Assembly (NCBI GenBank): GCA_011087605.1
Contig: JAALLE010000006.1
Coordinates: forward strand, 1-64,000
DNA: 64,000 nucleotides
DNA from: Hyphomicrobiales bacterium
GTDB lineage: Bacteria; Pseudomonadota; Alphaproteobacteria; Rhizobiales; Rhizobiaceae
Direction of reading: 5' to 3'
This document shows, in pieces, positions 44,416 through 52,959 of this stretch. Numbering within the stretch: position 1 is the stretch's first letter; every line of letters starts with the position of its first letter. Below the pieces are notes generated by a model. That model saw nothing but the letters and a program-made list of their open reading frames with translations, made no database searches and was not told where the DNA came from. The position numbers and the translations under genes are program-made.

Positions 44416-44781
44416 TCAAATCTCCCTGGGAGTAGCAATATCCGCCTTGAGTTCATGAGGCTCAAGCGGATCAAGGAACGGGTTGCGATAAAGTTTATCG
44501 TGGCTTTCAACGCCGATTTCCAGCGTTATGTCAGAAGTCGCGCGGGCAACGCACATAATGACATAGCCATCGTTGATTTGACGGTTGTTCAGCGCCACCT
44601 GTCGACGTTGGTCGACTTCGCCGGCAACCAGTTTTGCCGCACAGGTAATGCAGCCACCATATTTACAGCCATATGGCAGATCGACACCTTGATCACGCAA
44701 TGCGTCCAGCAGGCTTTGTCTGGACTTGACCTGATAGGTGGCGTTCTGCCGGTTGGCGATAGTGACGGTGTGGTGGGTCAT
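44416..44781 (-). CDS. [2Fe-2S] ferredoxin, plant type
   Basis: The ATG at 44781 overlaps the SBP56 stop (ATGA) and gives a 121-residue protein; the track uses a TTG two codons earlier. The cluster ligands are visible as CKYGGCITC plus a distal Cys in IMCVARA. A longer C-terminal tail (PFLDPLEPHELKADI) follows the domain. As the coupled neighbour of SBP56 it may accept or supply electrons in that enzyme's reaction. Confidence 0.92.
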   Translation of the reverse strand: MTHHTVTIANRQNATYQVKSRQSLLDALRDQGVDLPYGCKYGGCITCAAKLVAGEVDQRRQVALNNRQINDGYVIMCVARATSDITLEIGVESHDKLYRNPFLDPLEPHELKADIATPREI

Positions 44782-46148
44782 ATCCAAATGTCGCTCGTAC
44801 AGTCGCCACCGGGATAGCGCGTCTCATGGCAGCGCGACGGGCCGTTTGGCTCCTTGCCAAAATCGACCACAAATTCTGGGTCGATCTCCATGCCACCGTT
44901 GTCGGTGTCGCAATTGACCATCAACATACAGCCGCCATTGGTGCGGATTTCCGGATAAAACTGATTGTCCCAGGTGCTGAACAGGCTGGTGGTGACGTAA
45001 AGACGTTTGCCGTCCAAACTGAGCTGGATCATCTGCGGTCCACCGGTAACCCTGACACCGTTAACCTCGGGTGCCTTGCCAAGCAGACCGCCCATCCACA
45101 CCTGTCCGGTAAGAACGGGATTGTGCGGGTCTTCAATATTGTATTGGCGAATATCGCCGTGGAGCCAGTTGCACAGGTATAGATATTTGTCGTCCATTGA
45201 GAGCAGGATAACTGAAATTACGCCAGGAACCGGTATCGGCCATTCCGGATGCGGTTCGTTTTCCACATCGATGATCTTTTCCCATTTCCACTCGCCCTCG
45301 CCCTCGCCGCCGCTGTCGTCCCGCCACCAATGGATGATGTTGGCCGACAGGGCCGCGCCGCAAAAGCCGTGAGTGCTGTCAGGATCGTGGTGAAAGCGAA
45401 CCTCCAATGGAACCAGTCCATCTTCGCCCAAGTAGAAGGTCTGCTTCGGTTCCTTTTTTTCAAAATCCCACAGATGAATGCGGCGGCCATATTTGAGATG
45501 GCCAACTTCTTCCAGATCAAAGCCCGGCATGAAGGTATTGGGTGCTGCCCATTCTGATGATGCCATGACATTGTGGCGCGGCTGATACCAGAAGTCATAG
45601 CCAAACGGGATGTCTCCCATGGAGTTTTCCCATCGGCCAATAATCTCAAAATCCTTGTTCAGATGCAGATAGCCGCCTGGGGCTTCGCCCTGTGCATCGC
45701 CCAGCATAGAGATGATGATCTCTGACCCAAGGCAGTGAACCGTGTGCGGTGCGGACAGATTTGTTTTGGCCTTGATCTCGCTTCCTTCGATCACCTTGTA
45801 CAGCGTGGGTGCGCGTGGGTCTGAAGCCGCGTCGACAATGTGGATGTTTGATGAGCGCACTCCGGGTACCAGCAGATATTTGCGGCTCATTGAGGAATCA
45901 TCAAAACAGGAGGAACAGGCATTCCATCCCATGTGATGCAATTCGTCACCGATACCGGGCATCTCCAACCGGTGAATGACCTGTGAATAAGTTTCGCTGT
46001 CTGGATCTGCATCTATGGTGCACAGATAGTCGGGCTTTTGAATGCCGGTGCCGGTATAGATGGCGATCGAATACAAGATTTTTTCGCGCGGCGCCTTGAT
46101 CGCCTCAGCAGGTGATGCGTAACCCGGTCCGCAGCAAAGATCTGACAT
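44778..46148 (-). CDS. SBP56/selenium-binding family protein, possible methanethiol oxidase
   Basis: From the ATG at 46148 (GGGAAGAATTGAAC upstream) the protein has 456 residues. Family features are ILYSIAIYTGTG, HHMGWNACSSC, SAPHTVHCLGS, HHDPDSTHGFCGAALS and the C-terminal NGPSRCHETRYPGGDCTSDIW. SBP56 members include the copper-dependent methanethiol oxidase MtoX, which turns methanethiol into sulfide, formaldehyde and peroxide. No Sec-type signal peptide is evident, unlike some periplasmic MtoX proteins. A Gly/Glu run (SGGEGEGEW) interrupts a surface loop. The coupling to a ferredoxin and a CoA-binding protein is unlike the mtoX-SCO-MauG layout described for methylotrophs. Confidence 0.88.
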   Translation of the reverse strand: MSDLCCGPGYASPAEAIKAPREKILYSIAIYTGTGIQKPDYLCTIDADPDSETYSQVIHRLEMPGIGDELHHMGWNACSSCFDDSSMSRKYLLVPGVRSSNIHIVDAASDPRAPTLYKVIEGSEIKAKTNLSAPHTVHCLGSEIIISMLGDAQGEAPGGYLHLNKDFEIIGRWENSMGDIPFGYDFWYQPRHNVMASSEWAAPNTFMPGFDLEEVGHLKYGRRIHLWDFEKKEPKQTFYLGEDGLVPLEVRFHHDPDSTHGFCGAALSANIIHWWRDDSGGEGEGEWKWEKIIDVENEPHPEWPIPVPGVISVILLSMDDKYLYLCNWLHGDIRQYNIEDPHNPVLTGQVWMGGLLGKAPEVNGVRVTGGPQMIQLSLDGKRLYVTTSLFSTWDNQFYPEIRTNGGCMLMVNCDTDNGGMEIDPEFVVDFGKEPNGPSRCHETRYPGGDCTSDIWI

Positions 46149-46497
46149 GTTCAATTCTTCCCAATTCGTATCAACCCAACGAGCTCGCGTTGGCAAGTTT
46201 AACAATAGTCCAGCAAACACCAATACTCAAAAGGCAATTATCGCTCTCCTGTTCAGCAGTTCAGGTAACCAGGTTGCAGACTAATTGTTTAGCCCGAATC
46301 TGGTGCGCGATAGATTGAAGACCGGTAGTTTTTTGAGACGCTAGCGTAATAATCGACGATGTGACAATTAGAGTTCTGTTCAGCATTCATGCATTTATTC
46401 TATGAGTCTCAAGGGGAACTCCGCCACATCATCTGGCGAGGCGATTACTCAGCAGGTTATCCACGTCGGGTGTGAAGATGCTGCGCTTGGGAAGAGA
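46149..46497. other. Intergenic region upstream of SBP56
   Basis: No gene with a plausible ribosome site is visible. One isolated TTATCCAC (46457-46464) resembles a DnaA box but stands alone. The region must include the SBP56 promoter. Confidence 0.35.
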
Positions 46498-46980
46498 TCA
46501 ATAGAACGGCATCTGGGACTGCATTCGGGTCAGGTTTTGCTCTTTTTCTTCATCAGTCAGCTCAATGTCATCTGAAAATGCGATGGTTCTTTGCCAGTCC
46601 CCAATCATGTCGCGAAAACTGCGTTTTTTCGGGTCCAGACTGATGATCATATCATTCATTTGCCGCAGTCTACGGACCAGCGTTTTCATGAACATGGCGG
46701 CTTGTTCGGGATTGTTTTGAAAGGATGAAATGAAGTCATCGTAGGAAGTGGCCAAACACTTGGTTTGGGCCAGTGCTTTGACGGTCGCTGAACGTGGTCC
46801 GGGGTCAAGCAGGCTCATCTCTCCAAAGATTTCACCGGCTGAAAGTTGCGCCATGGATTTGCACTTCGACCCAACGCCCTTGAACACCTCCACTTCACCA
46901 TAAACGATCAAGAAAGCAGTCTCTCCTTCGTCGCCTTCCGATATGATCGTGTCGCCTTCCTTGAATACAACGATTTCCAT
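46498..46980 (-). CDS. Cyclic-nucleotide-binding domain protein without a DNA-binding domain
   Basis: The 160-residue protein from the ATG at 46980 contains FKEGDTIISEGDEGETAFLIVYGEVEVFK and the phosphate-binding cassette GEIFGEMSLLDPGPRSATV, with the cNMP-contacting Glu and Arg. A helical tail of about 50 residues follows, but no Crp-type helix-turn-helix is seen. It could be a regulatory subunit or a sensor acting by protein contact. A 9-bp tandem repeat lies just upstream of its start. Confidence 0.85.
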   Translation of the reverse strand: MEIVVFKEGDTIISEGDEGETAFLIVYGEVEVFKGVGSKCKSMAQLSAGEIFGEMSLLDPGPRSATVKALAQTKCLATSYDDFISSFQNNPEQAAMFMKTLVRRLRQMNDMIISLDPKKRSFRDMIGDWQRTIAFSDDIELTDEEKEQNLTRMQSQMPFY

Positions 46981-46993
46981 TCCCCGCTCCCCA

Positions 46994-47027
46994 CTCAATT
47001 TACTCAGTTTGCTCAGTTTGCTCAGCT
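46994..47027. repeat. 9-bp tandem repeat in the 5' leader of the cNMP-binding gene
   Basis: CTCAATTTA, CTCAGTTTG, CTCAGTTTG and a partial CTCAGCT run head to tail directly upstream of the ribosome site of the minus-strand gene. Such short repeats can change in copy number and alter promoter or leader spacing. Confidence 0.7.
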
Positions 47028-47103
47028 ACCATAGGATAAGCAGATACGGCGCACCAGCGCTTGTTTGCAAGGTGTGAAACAGGCCTGGACGAAAGTCGAT
47101 TGG

Positions 47104-47469
47104 TTATTTGAACTGAACAATCACGCAATCAAAATCCTCTTCGCTCGTCACAATGGTATGGTGGCCCTTTCCGTGGGTGTCCTCCATGTGCCAGACGTCA
47201 CCGGGGCCGATATGGCGGGTTTCCTGATCACTGGCTGTGACCGTGATGCTGCCAGATAGGCAGACAAGCTGTTGTCGACTGGGAGTTGGATGGGCCGGTT
47301 CATTCCAGCCAGACCGAAGTTTCAAGAACAGGGTCTGAGTTGCTGGCAACGCATCAGAGATTTCAATCTTTTCTGCCGGAGGGGCAAAAACCCGTTCCTC
47401 GAGATGGACCTCCAGATCTTCCCAATGGCTCTCGCCTGCCGCATCGGAATACAGTTTGTAAACTTTCAT
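47104..47469 (-). CDS. Cupin-domain protein
   Basis: The ATG at 47469 (GGACGTGAG upstream) gives 121 residues with a single cupin barrel: QQLVCLSGSITVTASDQETRHIGPGDVWHMEDTHGKGHHT. The His/Glu-rich strands could bind a metal, but the canonical first cupin motif is only partly present. The function is unknown; it is divergent from the FAD-linked oxidase. Confidence 0.75.
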   Translation of the reverse strand: MKVYKLYSDAAGESHWEDLEVHLEERVFAPPAEKIEISDALPATQTLFLKLRSGWNEPAHPTPSRQQLVCLSGSITVTASDQETRHIGPGDVWHMEDTHGKGHHTIVTSEEDFDCVIVQFK

Positions 47470-47597
47470 TGACTCACGTCCAATTAATACCGGTTCCTGC
47501 AAATTATCACCTGTATGCTTGCTCCGCAAAAACTCCACTCGGTAAGTTCATCCGGTTGCCAAAACGCCCAACCGCTCCTATCCAGTTTGTATTGGTA

Positions 47598-49037
47598 ATG
47601 CAGGACATTTCGAAGATGGACAAATTGTATGATGACCTCCTCGCAACACTTGGTGCCAAAGGCGTCGTGCAAGGGAATGATGTAAAAACCTATCTGACCG
47701 ATTTGCAGGGTTTTCATAGCGGTAGCGCGGAAATCGTCGTTCGGCCGGCATCAACTGAAGAAGTTGTGGCAACGGTCAAGATATGCGCCAAGCACAATGT
47801 CGCTATCGTGCCCCAGGCCGGAAATACAGGCCTGTGTGGCGGTGCGGTACCAGCTGCTGGAAGCGGGGCGGTCATATTGTCAGTGTCCCGGATGAACCAA
47901 ATCCTCAATATCGACCCACAATGTTATGCGATCACCGTTGAGGCCGGGGTCATTTTGCAGGCGGTGCATGATGCGGCAAACGGGGTCGACAGGGCATTCG
48001 CGATGGATTGGGGAGCCCGCGGATCGGCGATGGTGGGTGGTGCTATCTCTACCAATGGCGGTGGATTGAATGTGTTGCGCTACGGTACGGCACGCGATCA
48101 GGTGCTTGGCCTGGAAGTCGTGCTACCCGATGGTAAAGTCTGGAATGGGCTGCGCACCCTGCGCAAGGACGCTTCCGGATATGATCTGAAACAATTATTC
48201 ATAGGCGGTGAAGGAACCATCGGAATCATCACCAAGGCCTGTTTGAAATTGCACCCCTTGCAGCCGATTGACCAGTCCATGCTTGGCGAAGTTGCAGACT
48301 TTAAACGTCTCAATCAGCTATTCGGCTTGGCGCGTGACATCGGCGGAGATGGTTTGAGTGCATTTGAACTGCTTCCCGGTGAGGGCGTGCGCCGCGTGCC
48401 ACAGGTTAAGCCGGCGATCTCGCCCCCAATGGAATCGGATGCGGAATGGTGCATTCTGGTGCGATTTTCCGGCCGCGATGCAGAACAGGTAGAATCGCAA
48501 TTGATGGCGTTTTTTCAACAGGCGCTGGATCGGGAACTGTTGGGCAACGCAATTATCAGTCAGTCCATCGCACAGGAAGAAAACCTCTGGCACCTGCGAG
48601 ACGAAATTCCAGCAGAAAATCTCTATGACGGTAAAGCAATCAAGTGGGATGCGTCGGTACCGATTGACCAGGTCACGGAGTTCATTGAACAGGCAAAACA
48701 TTTGGTGTTGACCTTGCGCCCCCAGGCTCGATTTTACGCCTTTGGCCACATTGGCGACGGAAATGTTCACATCCTTGTATTTCCCGGCGGCGACGGCGAC
48801 GGCGGAGAAATTGATGCTTCGGATATCGACGAAATATGCGCTGAACTCTATGCGCGAATGGATCAGTTGATCTGGTCATTTGGCGGTTCGATCTGCGCTG
48901 AACATGGAGTGGGCACTGAAAATGTCGAGCGATTGACGGGGCAAAAATCCGAAACCGAACTGCAAATGATGCGTCAGATAAAACGGCTCTTCGATCCTGA
49001 TGGGCGGATGAACCCGGGCAAGCTTATTTCAATGTAA
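47598..49037 (+). CDS. FAD-binding oxidoreductase of the GlcD/D-lactate dehydrogenase family
   Basis: From the ATG at 47598 the protein has 479 residues (a second ATG at 47616 is possible; the track start at 47286 runs through the cupin gene). The FAD-binding type 4 domain shows VPQAGNTGLCGGAVP and MVGGAISTNGGGLNVLRYG. The FAD-oxidase C domain carries FYAFGHIGDGNVHILVFP and CAEHGVGTENV. It should oxidise a D-2-hydroxy acid to the 2-oxo acid. A Gly/Asp run (GGDGDGGE) follows the GDGNVH motif and lengthens a loop near the active site. The substrate is unknown. Confidence 0.92.
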   Translation: MQDISKMDKLYDDLLATLGAKGVVQGNDVKTYLTDLQGFHSGSAEIVVRPASTEEVVATVKICAKHNVAIVPQAGNTGLCGGAVPAAGSGAVILSVSRMNQILNIDPQCYAITVEAGVILQAVHDAANGVDRAFAMDWGARGSAMVGGAISTNGGGLNVLRYGTARDQVLGLEVVLPDGKVWNGLRTLRKDASGYDLKQLFIGGEGTIGIITKACLKLHPLQPIDQSMLGEVADFKRLNQLFGLARDIGGDGLSAFELLPGEGVRRVPQVKPAISPPMESDAEWCILVRFSGRDAEQVESQLMAFFQQALDRELLGNAIISQSIAQEENLWHLRDEIPAENLYDGKAIKWDASVPIDQVTEFIEQAKHLVLTLRPQARFYAFGHIGDGNVHILVFPGGDGDGGEIDASDIDEICAELYARMDQLIWSFGGSICAEHGVGTENVERLTGQKSETELQMMRQIKRLFDPDGRMNPGKLISM

Positions 49038-49074
49038 CCGACTACTCAGTGCATCTTTGACGAGGGACGACCGA

Positions 49075-49806
49075 ATGAACACCTTGTATGACACGATCGG
49101 ATTAAATTATGCCGATCTCCGCAAGCCCGATGCGCGAATCGCAGAGCGCATAGAGAGCGCTCTGGGAAATGCCAAATCGGTGTTGAATGTTGGGGCTGGA
49201 GCCGGTTCCTACGAACCGGCCAACAAGCAGATTACGGCCGTTGAACCGTCGGCTGAAATGATCAAGCAACGGGCTGTTTCCGATGTGGCGGTAGTTCAGG
49301 GGCGCGCTGAAAATCTTCCATTTGAAGATAACAGTTTTGATGCCTCAATGGCGGTTTTGACCATTCACCACTGGTCCGACCAGCAAAAAGGCGTGGAGGA
49401 AATGCGACGGGTAACGCGGCAGAAGGTTGTTTTCCTGACTTATGATCCGTCATTTCGTGGGTTTTGGCTTTTTGATTACTTTCCAGCCCTTGTGACGTTG
49501 GATGAAGGCCAAATGCCGCAAATGTCGGATTATCAGGATTGGTTAGGCCCGGTGGCCATTTCTCAGGTGCCAATTCCCAGCGATTGCTCGGACGGCTTTC
49601 TTGCGGGCTACTGGCGACGACCTGAGGCTTATCTGGATGAGCGCGTCCGCGCCGCCATGTCGTCATTTTGGGCCTTGGATGATCTGGATGAAGGCCTTGA
49701 AAAACTCAAATCAGACTTGGATAGCGGGGAGTGGCAAAAGCGCCATGGTGATCTGCTCAATCTGCAACAACTGGACTGCGGTTACCGACTGGTCGAAACT
49801 GTTTGA
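49075..49806 (+). CDS. Class I SAM-dependent methyltransferase
   Basis: The 243-residue protein starts at the ATG at 49075 with GAGGGACG upstream. VLNVGAGAGSYEP is motif I, AVEPSAEMIKQR motif II, and FDASMAVLTIHHWSDQQKG the motif IV region. It begins 37 bases after the FAD-linked oxidase and may be co-transcribed with it. The substrate is not evident. Confidence 0.87.
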   Translation: MNTLYDTIGLNYADLRKPDARIAERIESALGNAKSVLNVGAGAGSYEPANKQITAVEPSAEMIKQRAVSDVAVVQGRAENLPFEDNSFDASMAVLTIHHWSDQQKGVEEMRRVTRQKVVFLTYDPSFRGFWLFDYFPALVTLDEGQMPQMSDYQDWLGPVAISQVPIPSDCSDGFLAGYWRRPEAYLDERVRAAMSSFWALDDLDEGLEKLKSDLDSGEWQKRHGDLLNLQQLDCGYRLVETV

Positions 49807-49936
49807 TCCGGGGCAACCGCAGCGCGGCAATGTTGTTTTGCGTTGGTGGAGCCAATAGAGTGATGAACTCAACGCCGGTCTGATGGATAAATTGCCCCCA
49901 ACAAGTCTGGCTTGCAGATAACGATAGGCATGGAAT

Positions 49937-50401
49937 ATGCAGGAAACAGTGTTCATTCCCGTGATTTTTATTGGCGCCATTGTGGCGTTTATCGCCTTCT
50001 GGTTGGGCATTGTTTACATGATATCCAGAATTGGTGGCTGGGCCGGCCTGGCAGAACAGTTTCCTGCGACTGGGCGAATCCAGGGGAGCGTCTATCGGTT
50101 TTGCAGTGCGCGGCTGAAATTCATGACAAGTTACAGCAATTGCATGACTGTGATTGTGTCACCTTCAGGTCTGTATATGGAGCCGATGATCCTGTTTCGT
50201 TTTGGCCATTCTCCAATACTAATACCGCGCCGTGCGATAGTGGATTATGATGTGGGATCGCTGCCGTTTTTTCGTTCTGTACGTTTGACAATTCAAAAGC
50301 CAAACAGCGCGCAAACGATATCCGTGAGATTGTATGGCAGAGGCCTGTCAGACGAGCTGGAACAATGGCTCGGCGGCCCGCAGCTTTCAGGTCGGATTTG
50401 A
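49937..50401 (+). CDS. Hypothetical protein with one N-terminal membrane helix
   Basis: The 154-residue protein has a hydrophobic anchor at about 5-30 (FIPVIFIGAIVAFIAFWLGIVYM), then a soluble part of beta character (CMTVIVSPSGLYMEPMILFRFGHSPILIPRRAI), resembling a PH-like membrane-associated domain. No family is recognised with certainty. It is convergent with the LysR gene that follows. Confidence 0.65.
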   Translation: MQETVFIPVIFIGAIVAFIAFWLGIVYMISRIGGWAGLAEQFPATGRIQGSVYRFCSARLKFMTSYSNCMTVIVSPSGLYMEPMILFRFGHSPILIPRRAIVDYDVGSLPFFRSVRLTIQKPNSAQTISVRLYGRGLSDELEQWLGGPQLSGRI

Positions 50402-50441
50402 AACACTGAAACCACACGGTTGGGGGGTTGAAGGTCAAAGT

Positions 50442-51350
50442 CTAAGTTTTCAGCTCACCCGTCGCTGGGGCCAGCACGGTCTGCAGCCAATCAGCAAACA
50501 GTTTCAACCGGGGATCGCGAAATGGCGATTGGGGGAACACCAGATAAAGACCGCTTTTCAATCTTTGTGCCAGCGGATGCAGGCGCACAAAGCGGCCTGA
50601 GTGCAATTCCAGCTGCATGGCCTGTATGTCGGGCAAGCATACGCCGTTACCACCCAACGCATATTCGGTTGCCAATGCGCGGTTATCGAAATGGATGAAC
50701 TTGGGTTCCAGTTTTTTTGACATGCCGGCTTCTTCAAACCAGTTCCGCCAGGCCTCTTCCTGTCCCCTTGCGATGGCCAGATCCATTGCTGCAATATCCT
50801 GTGGCTGAAGCGGAAGCTTCCTGCCAGCGACCAGTTCCGGAGCGCATAGGGGCGAAACAAGATCAAGGTGAACACTGTATTGATCGAGTCCCGGCCAGTT
50901 TCCCAAGCCATGGCGCAATGCTGCATGGAAATCGGTATTGGTAAAGTCGACCAGCTCGTAAGAAAACCCAAGATCGACCGACAGACCGGGATTGGCAGCG
51001 TGAAAATCTTGCAGGCCCGGAACAATCAGCCGATTGCCATACCATGGTACAACCGATACCCGCAGCGATCCTGTTAATTCGGTTGATCGGAATCGGTTGA
51101 CGGCGAAATCCATGCGATCAAAAGCGTGGTTGAGCTCTTCCGAAAGTGCCCGAGCTTCATCGGTCAAACGGACGCCGCGGGTCACCCGGTGAAACAGTTG
51201 TGCATCAAGATATTCTTCCAGAGCTTTGATCTGGTGGGAGACGGCAGCGTGAGTGACGTTCAATTCGTCAGCTGCCCCCTTAAAGCTCAAGTGCCGCGCT
51301 GCGGCTTCAAAGGCACGAAGTTGATTGAGCGGGGGCAGGCGGCGGGTCAT
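50442..51350 (-). CDS. LysR-family transcriptional regulator (GcvA-like)
   Basis: The 302-residue protein has the N-terminal helix-turn-helix LNQLRAFEAAARHLSFKGAADELNVTHAAVSHQIKALEEYL and a periplasmic-binding-like effector domain of the GcvA type. No divergent target is obvious; the next gene on the plus strand is a small ORF 125 bases away. Confidence 0.92.
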   Translation of the reverse strand: MTRRLPPLNQLRAFEAAARHLSFKGAADELNVTHAAVSHQIKALEEYLDAQLFHRVTRGVRLTDEARALSEELNHAFDRMDFAVNRFRSTELTGSLRVSVVPWYGNRLIVPGLQDFHAANPGLSVDLGFSYELVDFTNTDFHAALRHGLGNWPGLDQYSVHLDLVSPLCAPELVAGRKLPLQPQDIAAMDLAIARGQEEAWRNWFEEAGMSKKLEPKFIHFDNRALATEYALGGNGVCLPDIQAMQLELHSGRFVRLHPLAQRLKSGLYLVFPQSPFRDPRLKLFADWLQTVLAPATGELKT

Positions 51351-51475
51351 GCCAGGAACGGATGAATTTTTCTAACCATCCCCGTTAGATATGATCGTTT
51401 GTCGGTGCCCACTTCAGTTTCCTATCGTCTCTGCACCAGCTGATTAAAGCAAAGGTTCAATAGAAAGGGAACGTT

Positions 51476-51640
51476 ATGAAACAGATTGCACCAAACCGAT
51501 TTTCCGAGCTTGATATCGAATATATGCGGGCCGGGCTTCCACTTACACCTGACTTCCACCGCTTCACCACCCGGTTGCCAGGCGTAAATCGCCTTCAGCA
51601 GATATTTCGCCGTCCATTCTCCGGCAGAGTCGGTCGCTAA
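51476..51640 (+). CDS. Possible small protein of 54 residues (too short for the ORF track)
   Basis: ATG at 51476, with AAGGGA 5 bases upstream, opens a 54-codon frame (MKQIAPNRFSELDIEYMRAG...) that is basic at the end (FRRPFSGRVGR) and closes with TAA 53 bases before the GFA-family gene. I recognise no family. The ribosome site and its position between two genes support it; the lack of any domain does not. Confidence 0.35.
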   Translation: MKQIAPNRFSELDIEYMRAGLPLTPDFHRFTTRLPGVNRLQQIFRRPFSGRVGR

Positions 51641-51693
51641 CTTGGACAAATAGGCATTTGCCGGAATATTGTTTCAGGCAATAGGAGGACAAA

Positions 51694-52113
51694 GTGTCAG
51701 ACCAATCCGAAAACATTTTTACCGACGAGCTTGAAAACTTTACCGGCGGTTGCCTGTGTGGAGAAATCAAGTTCAGATCCGTCAACCCGCCCTACAATAC
51801 CGGCTACTGTCATTGCAAAATATGCCGCAAATCGCTTGGCAACCTGTTTGGAACCTGGGTAATTTTAAAGCGCAAAGACTTGGAATACGTCACCCGTGAA
51901 CCCGACTGGTATCAGTCAAGTGATGAGGTGCGGCGCGGGTTTTGCGGCAAATGCGGCTCTCCCATCGTTTTTCAACCCATGAAGCGGGACTTTGATGCGG
52001 TGTGGATTGGGACCATTGACGGTGCTGAACGGTTCAAACCGCGGGGTCATTTTCATACAGAAAATAAAATTCCCTGGGTTGATATCCATGACGACCTGCC
52101 GGTCAGATCCTAA
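51694..52113 (+). CDS. GFA/CENP-V-type zinc-binding protein
   Basis: The GTG at 51694 is chosen because AGGAGG lies just upstream. The 139-residue protein has the cysteine pattern of the GFA family: GGCLCGEIKF, YCHCKICRKS and GFCGKCGSPIVF. The family is named after a glutathione-dependent formaldehyde-activating enzyme, but most members have no proven reaction. A second, different GFA gene lies 276 bases further on. Confidence 0.92.
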   Translation: MSDQSENIFTDELENFTGGCLCGEIKFRSVNPPYNTGYCHCKICRKSLGNLFGTWVILKRKDLEYVTREPDWYQSSDEVRRGFCGKCGSPIVFQPMKRDFDAVWIGTIDGAERFKPRGHFHTENKIPWVDIHDDLPVRS

Positions 52114-52158
52114 GTCACTGTCGGTGGGCTCTTCGGCACTTTCCAACGGCGTTATGAC

Positions 52159-52353
52159 TTAACCGGACTTGATCAGAGTTCCCAGATACTGCCGCGTTTC
52201 GTCGTCCCAGGAACTGGGATCTTCACCATGGGCAATCACTGCATGCAGTTCCATCAGTTTCCAAACTTCATCTTCGGTGGCGGCCTTAACTTCACCCGAG
52301 CAGGTTTCCAAGCCTTCGCAGTCCTTGCAGGCATAAGAATAGATCGCGGACAT
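52159..52353 (-). CDS. Small DUF1059-like protein
   Basis: The 64-residue protein starts at an ATG with AGGAGA upstream. YACKDCEGLETC and a helical ELHAVIAHGED stretch resemble the short DUF1059-type proteins with Cys pairs and a conserved His near the end. It follows the GFA gene at 52389-52799 in the same direction and is convergent with the other GFA gene. Confidence 0.65.
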   Translation of the reverse strand: MSAIYSYACKDCEGLETCSGEVKAATEDEVWKLMELHAVIAHGEDPSSWDDETRQYLGTLIKSG

Positions 52354-52388
52354 GATGTTCTCCTGTTTGTTGTGTGAACGTTTGCTGT

Positions 52389-52799
52389 TTAAAATTCTGA
52401 AAATGTCGGTAAGTCGTCATCGAGCTTGATCCAGGGTTGCTGGTGGCTGGTGAAAACATGGGATTTGGGGCTGACAATTGAAGGGTCGTCCAACGTGATG
52501 GCTGAGAACCAGGCGTCTGCGCTCCAGTCCTGACCATCTACTTCACCCTCGGCTGCATAGGTCAGAGTGGTGCCGCAGTCGCCGCAAAATCCTCGTTTAA
52601 TGCCTGACGATTTTTCAATGGTTTTGATGGCTCCATTGGTAAAGGTAAAATCTTCGGCAGGGACCCGTGCCCAGGTCGCAAACGCCGCGCCCATCGCCAT
52701 TTGGCAAGAGCGACAATGGCAATGAGCAGACCATGTTGGTTGACTGACGATCTGGTATCGCACTGCACCACAATAGCATCCACCTTCAAACTTGCTCAT
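52389..52799 (-). CDS. GFA/CENP-V-type zinc-binding protein (second copy)
   Basis: The 136-residue protein has the cysteine pattern GGCYCGAVRY, HCHCRSCQMA and GFCGDCGTTL. It differs clearly from the neighbouring GFA protein, so the two are paralogues rather than a recent tandem duplication. It is divergent from the LysR gene that starts at about 52960, a plausible regulator. Confidence 0.92.
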   Translation of the reverse strand: MSKFEGGCYCGAVRYQIVSQPTWSAHCHCRSCQMAMGAAFATWARVPAEDFTFTNGAIKTIEKSSGIKRGFCGDCGTTLTYAAEGEVDGQDWSADAWFSAITLDDPSIVSPKSHVFTSHQQPWIKLDDDLPTFSEF

Positions 52800-52959
52800 A
52801 AAATGTTGCCCTTCATTCTTCCAACACCAAAGAAATTCTAGTCCATATTGATCTTAAATTTCCAAGAAATTCTGTTACATTCCATGTCAACATTGCTTTT
52901 TACTCATCAATATGCGACTCAAAAATAATTCCAAAGCTTTAGAAAATCTATTATATGGA

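Noticed and set aside
46457-46464. TTATCCAC, resembling a DnaA box
   Set aside because: A single copy without AT-rich repeats, dnaA or rep genes nearby does not make an origin.
47286-47597. N-terminal extension of the FAD-oxidase ORF in the track
   Set aside because: It runs antisense through the cupin gene and has no family similarity; the family N-terminus begins at 47598 or 47616.
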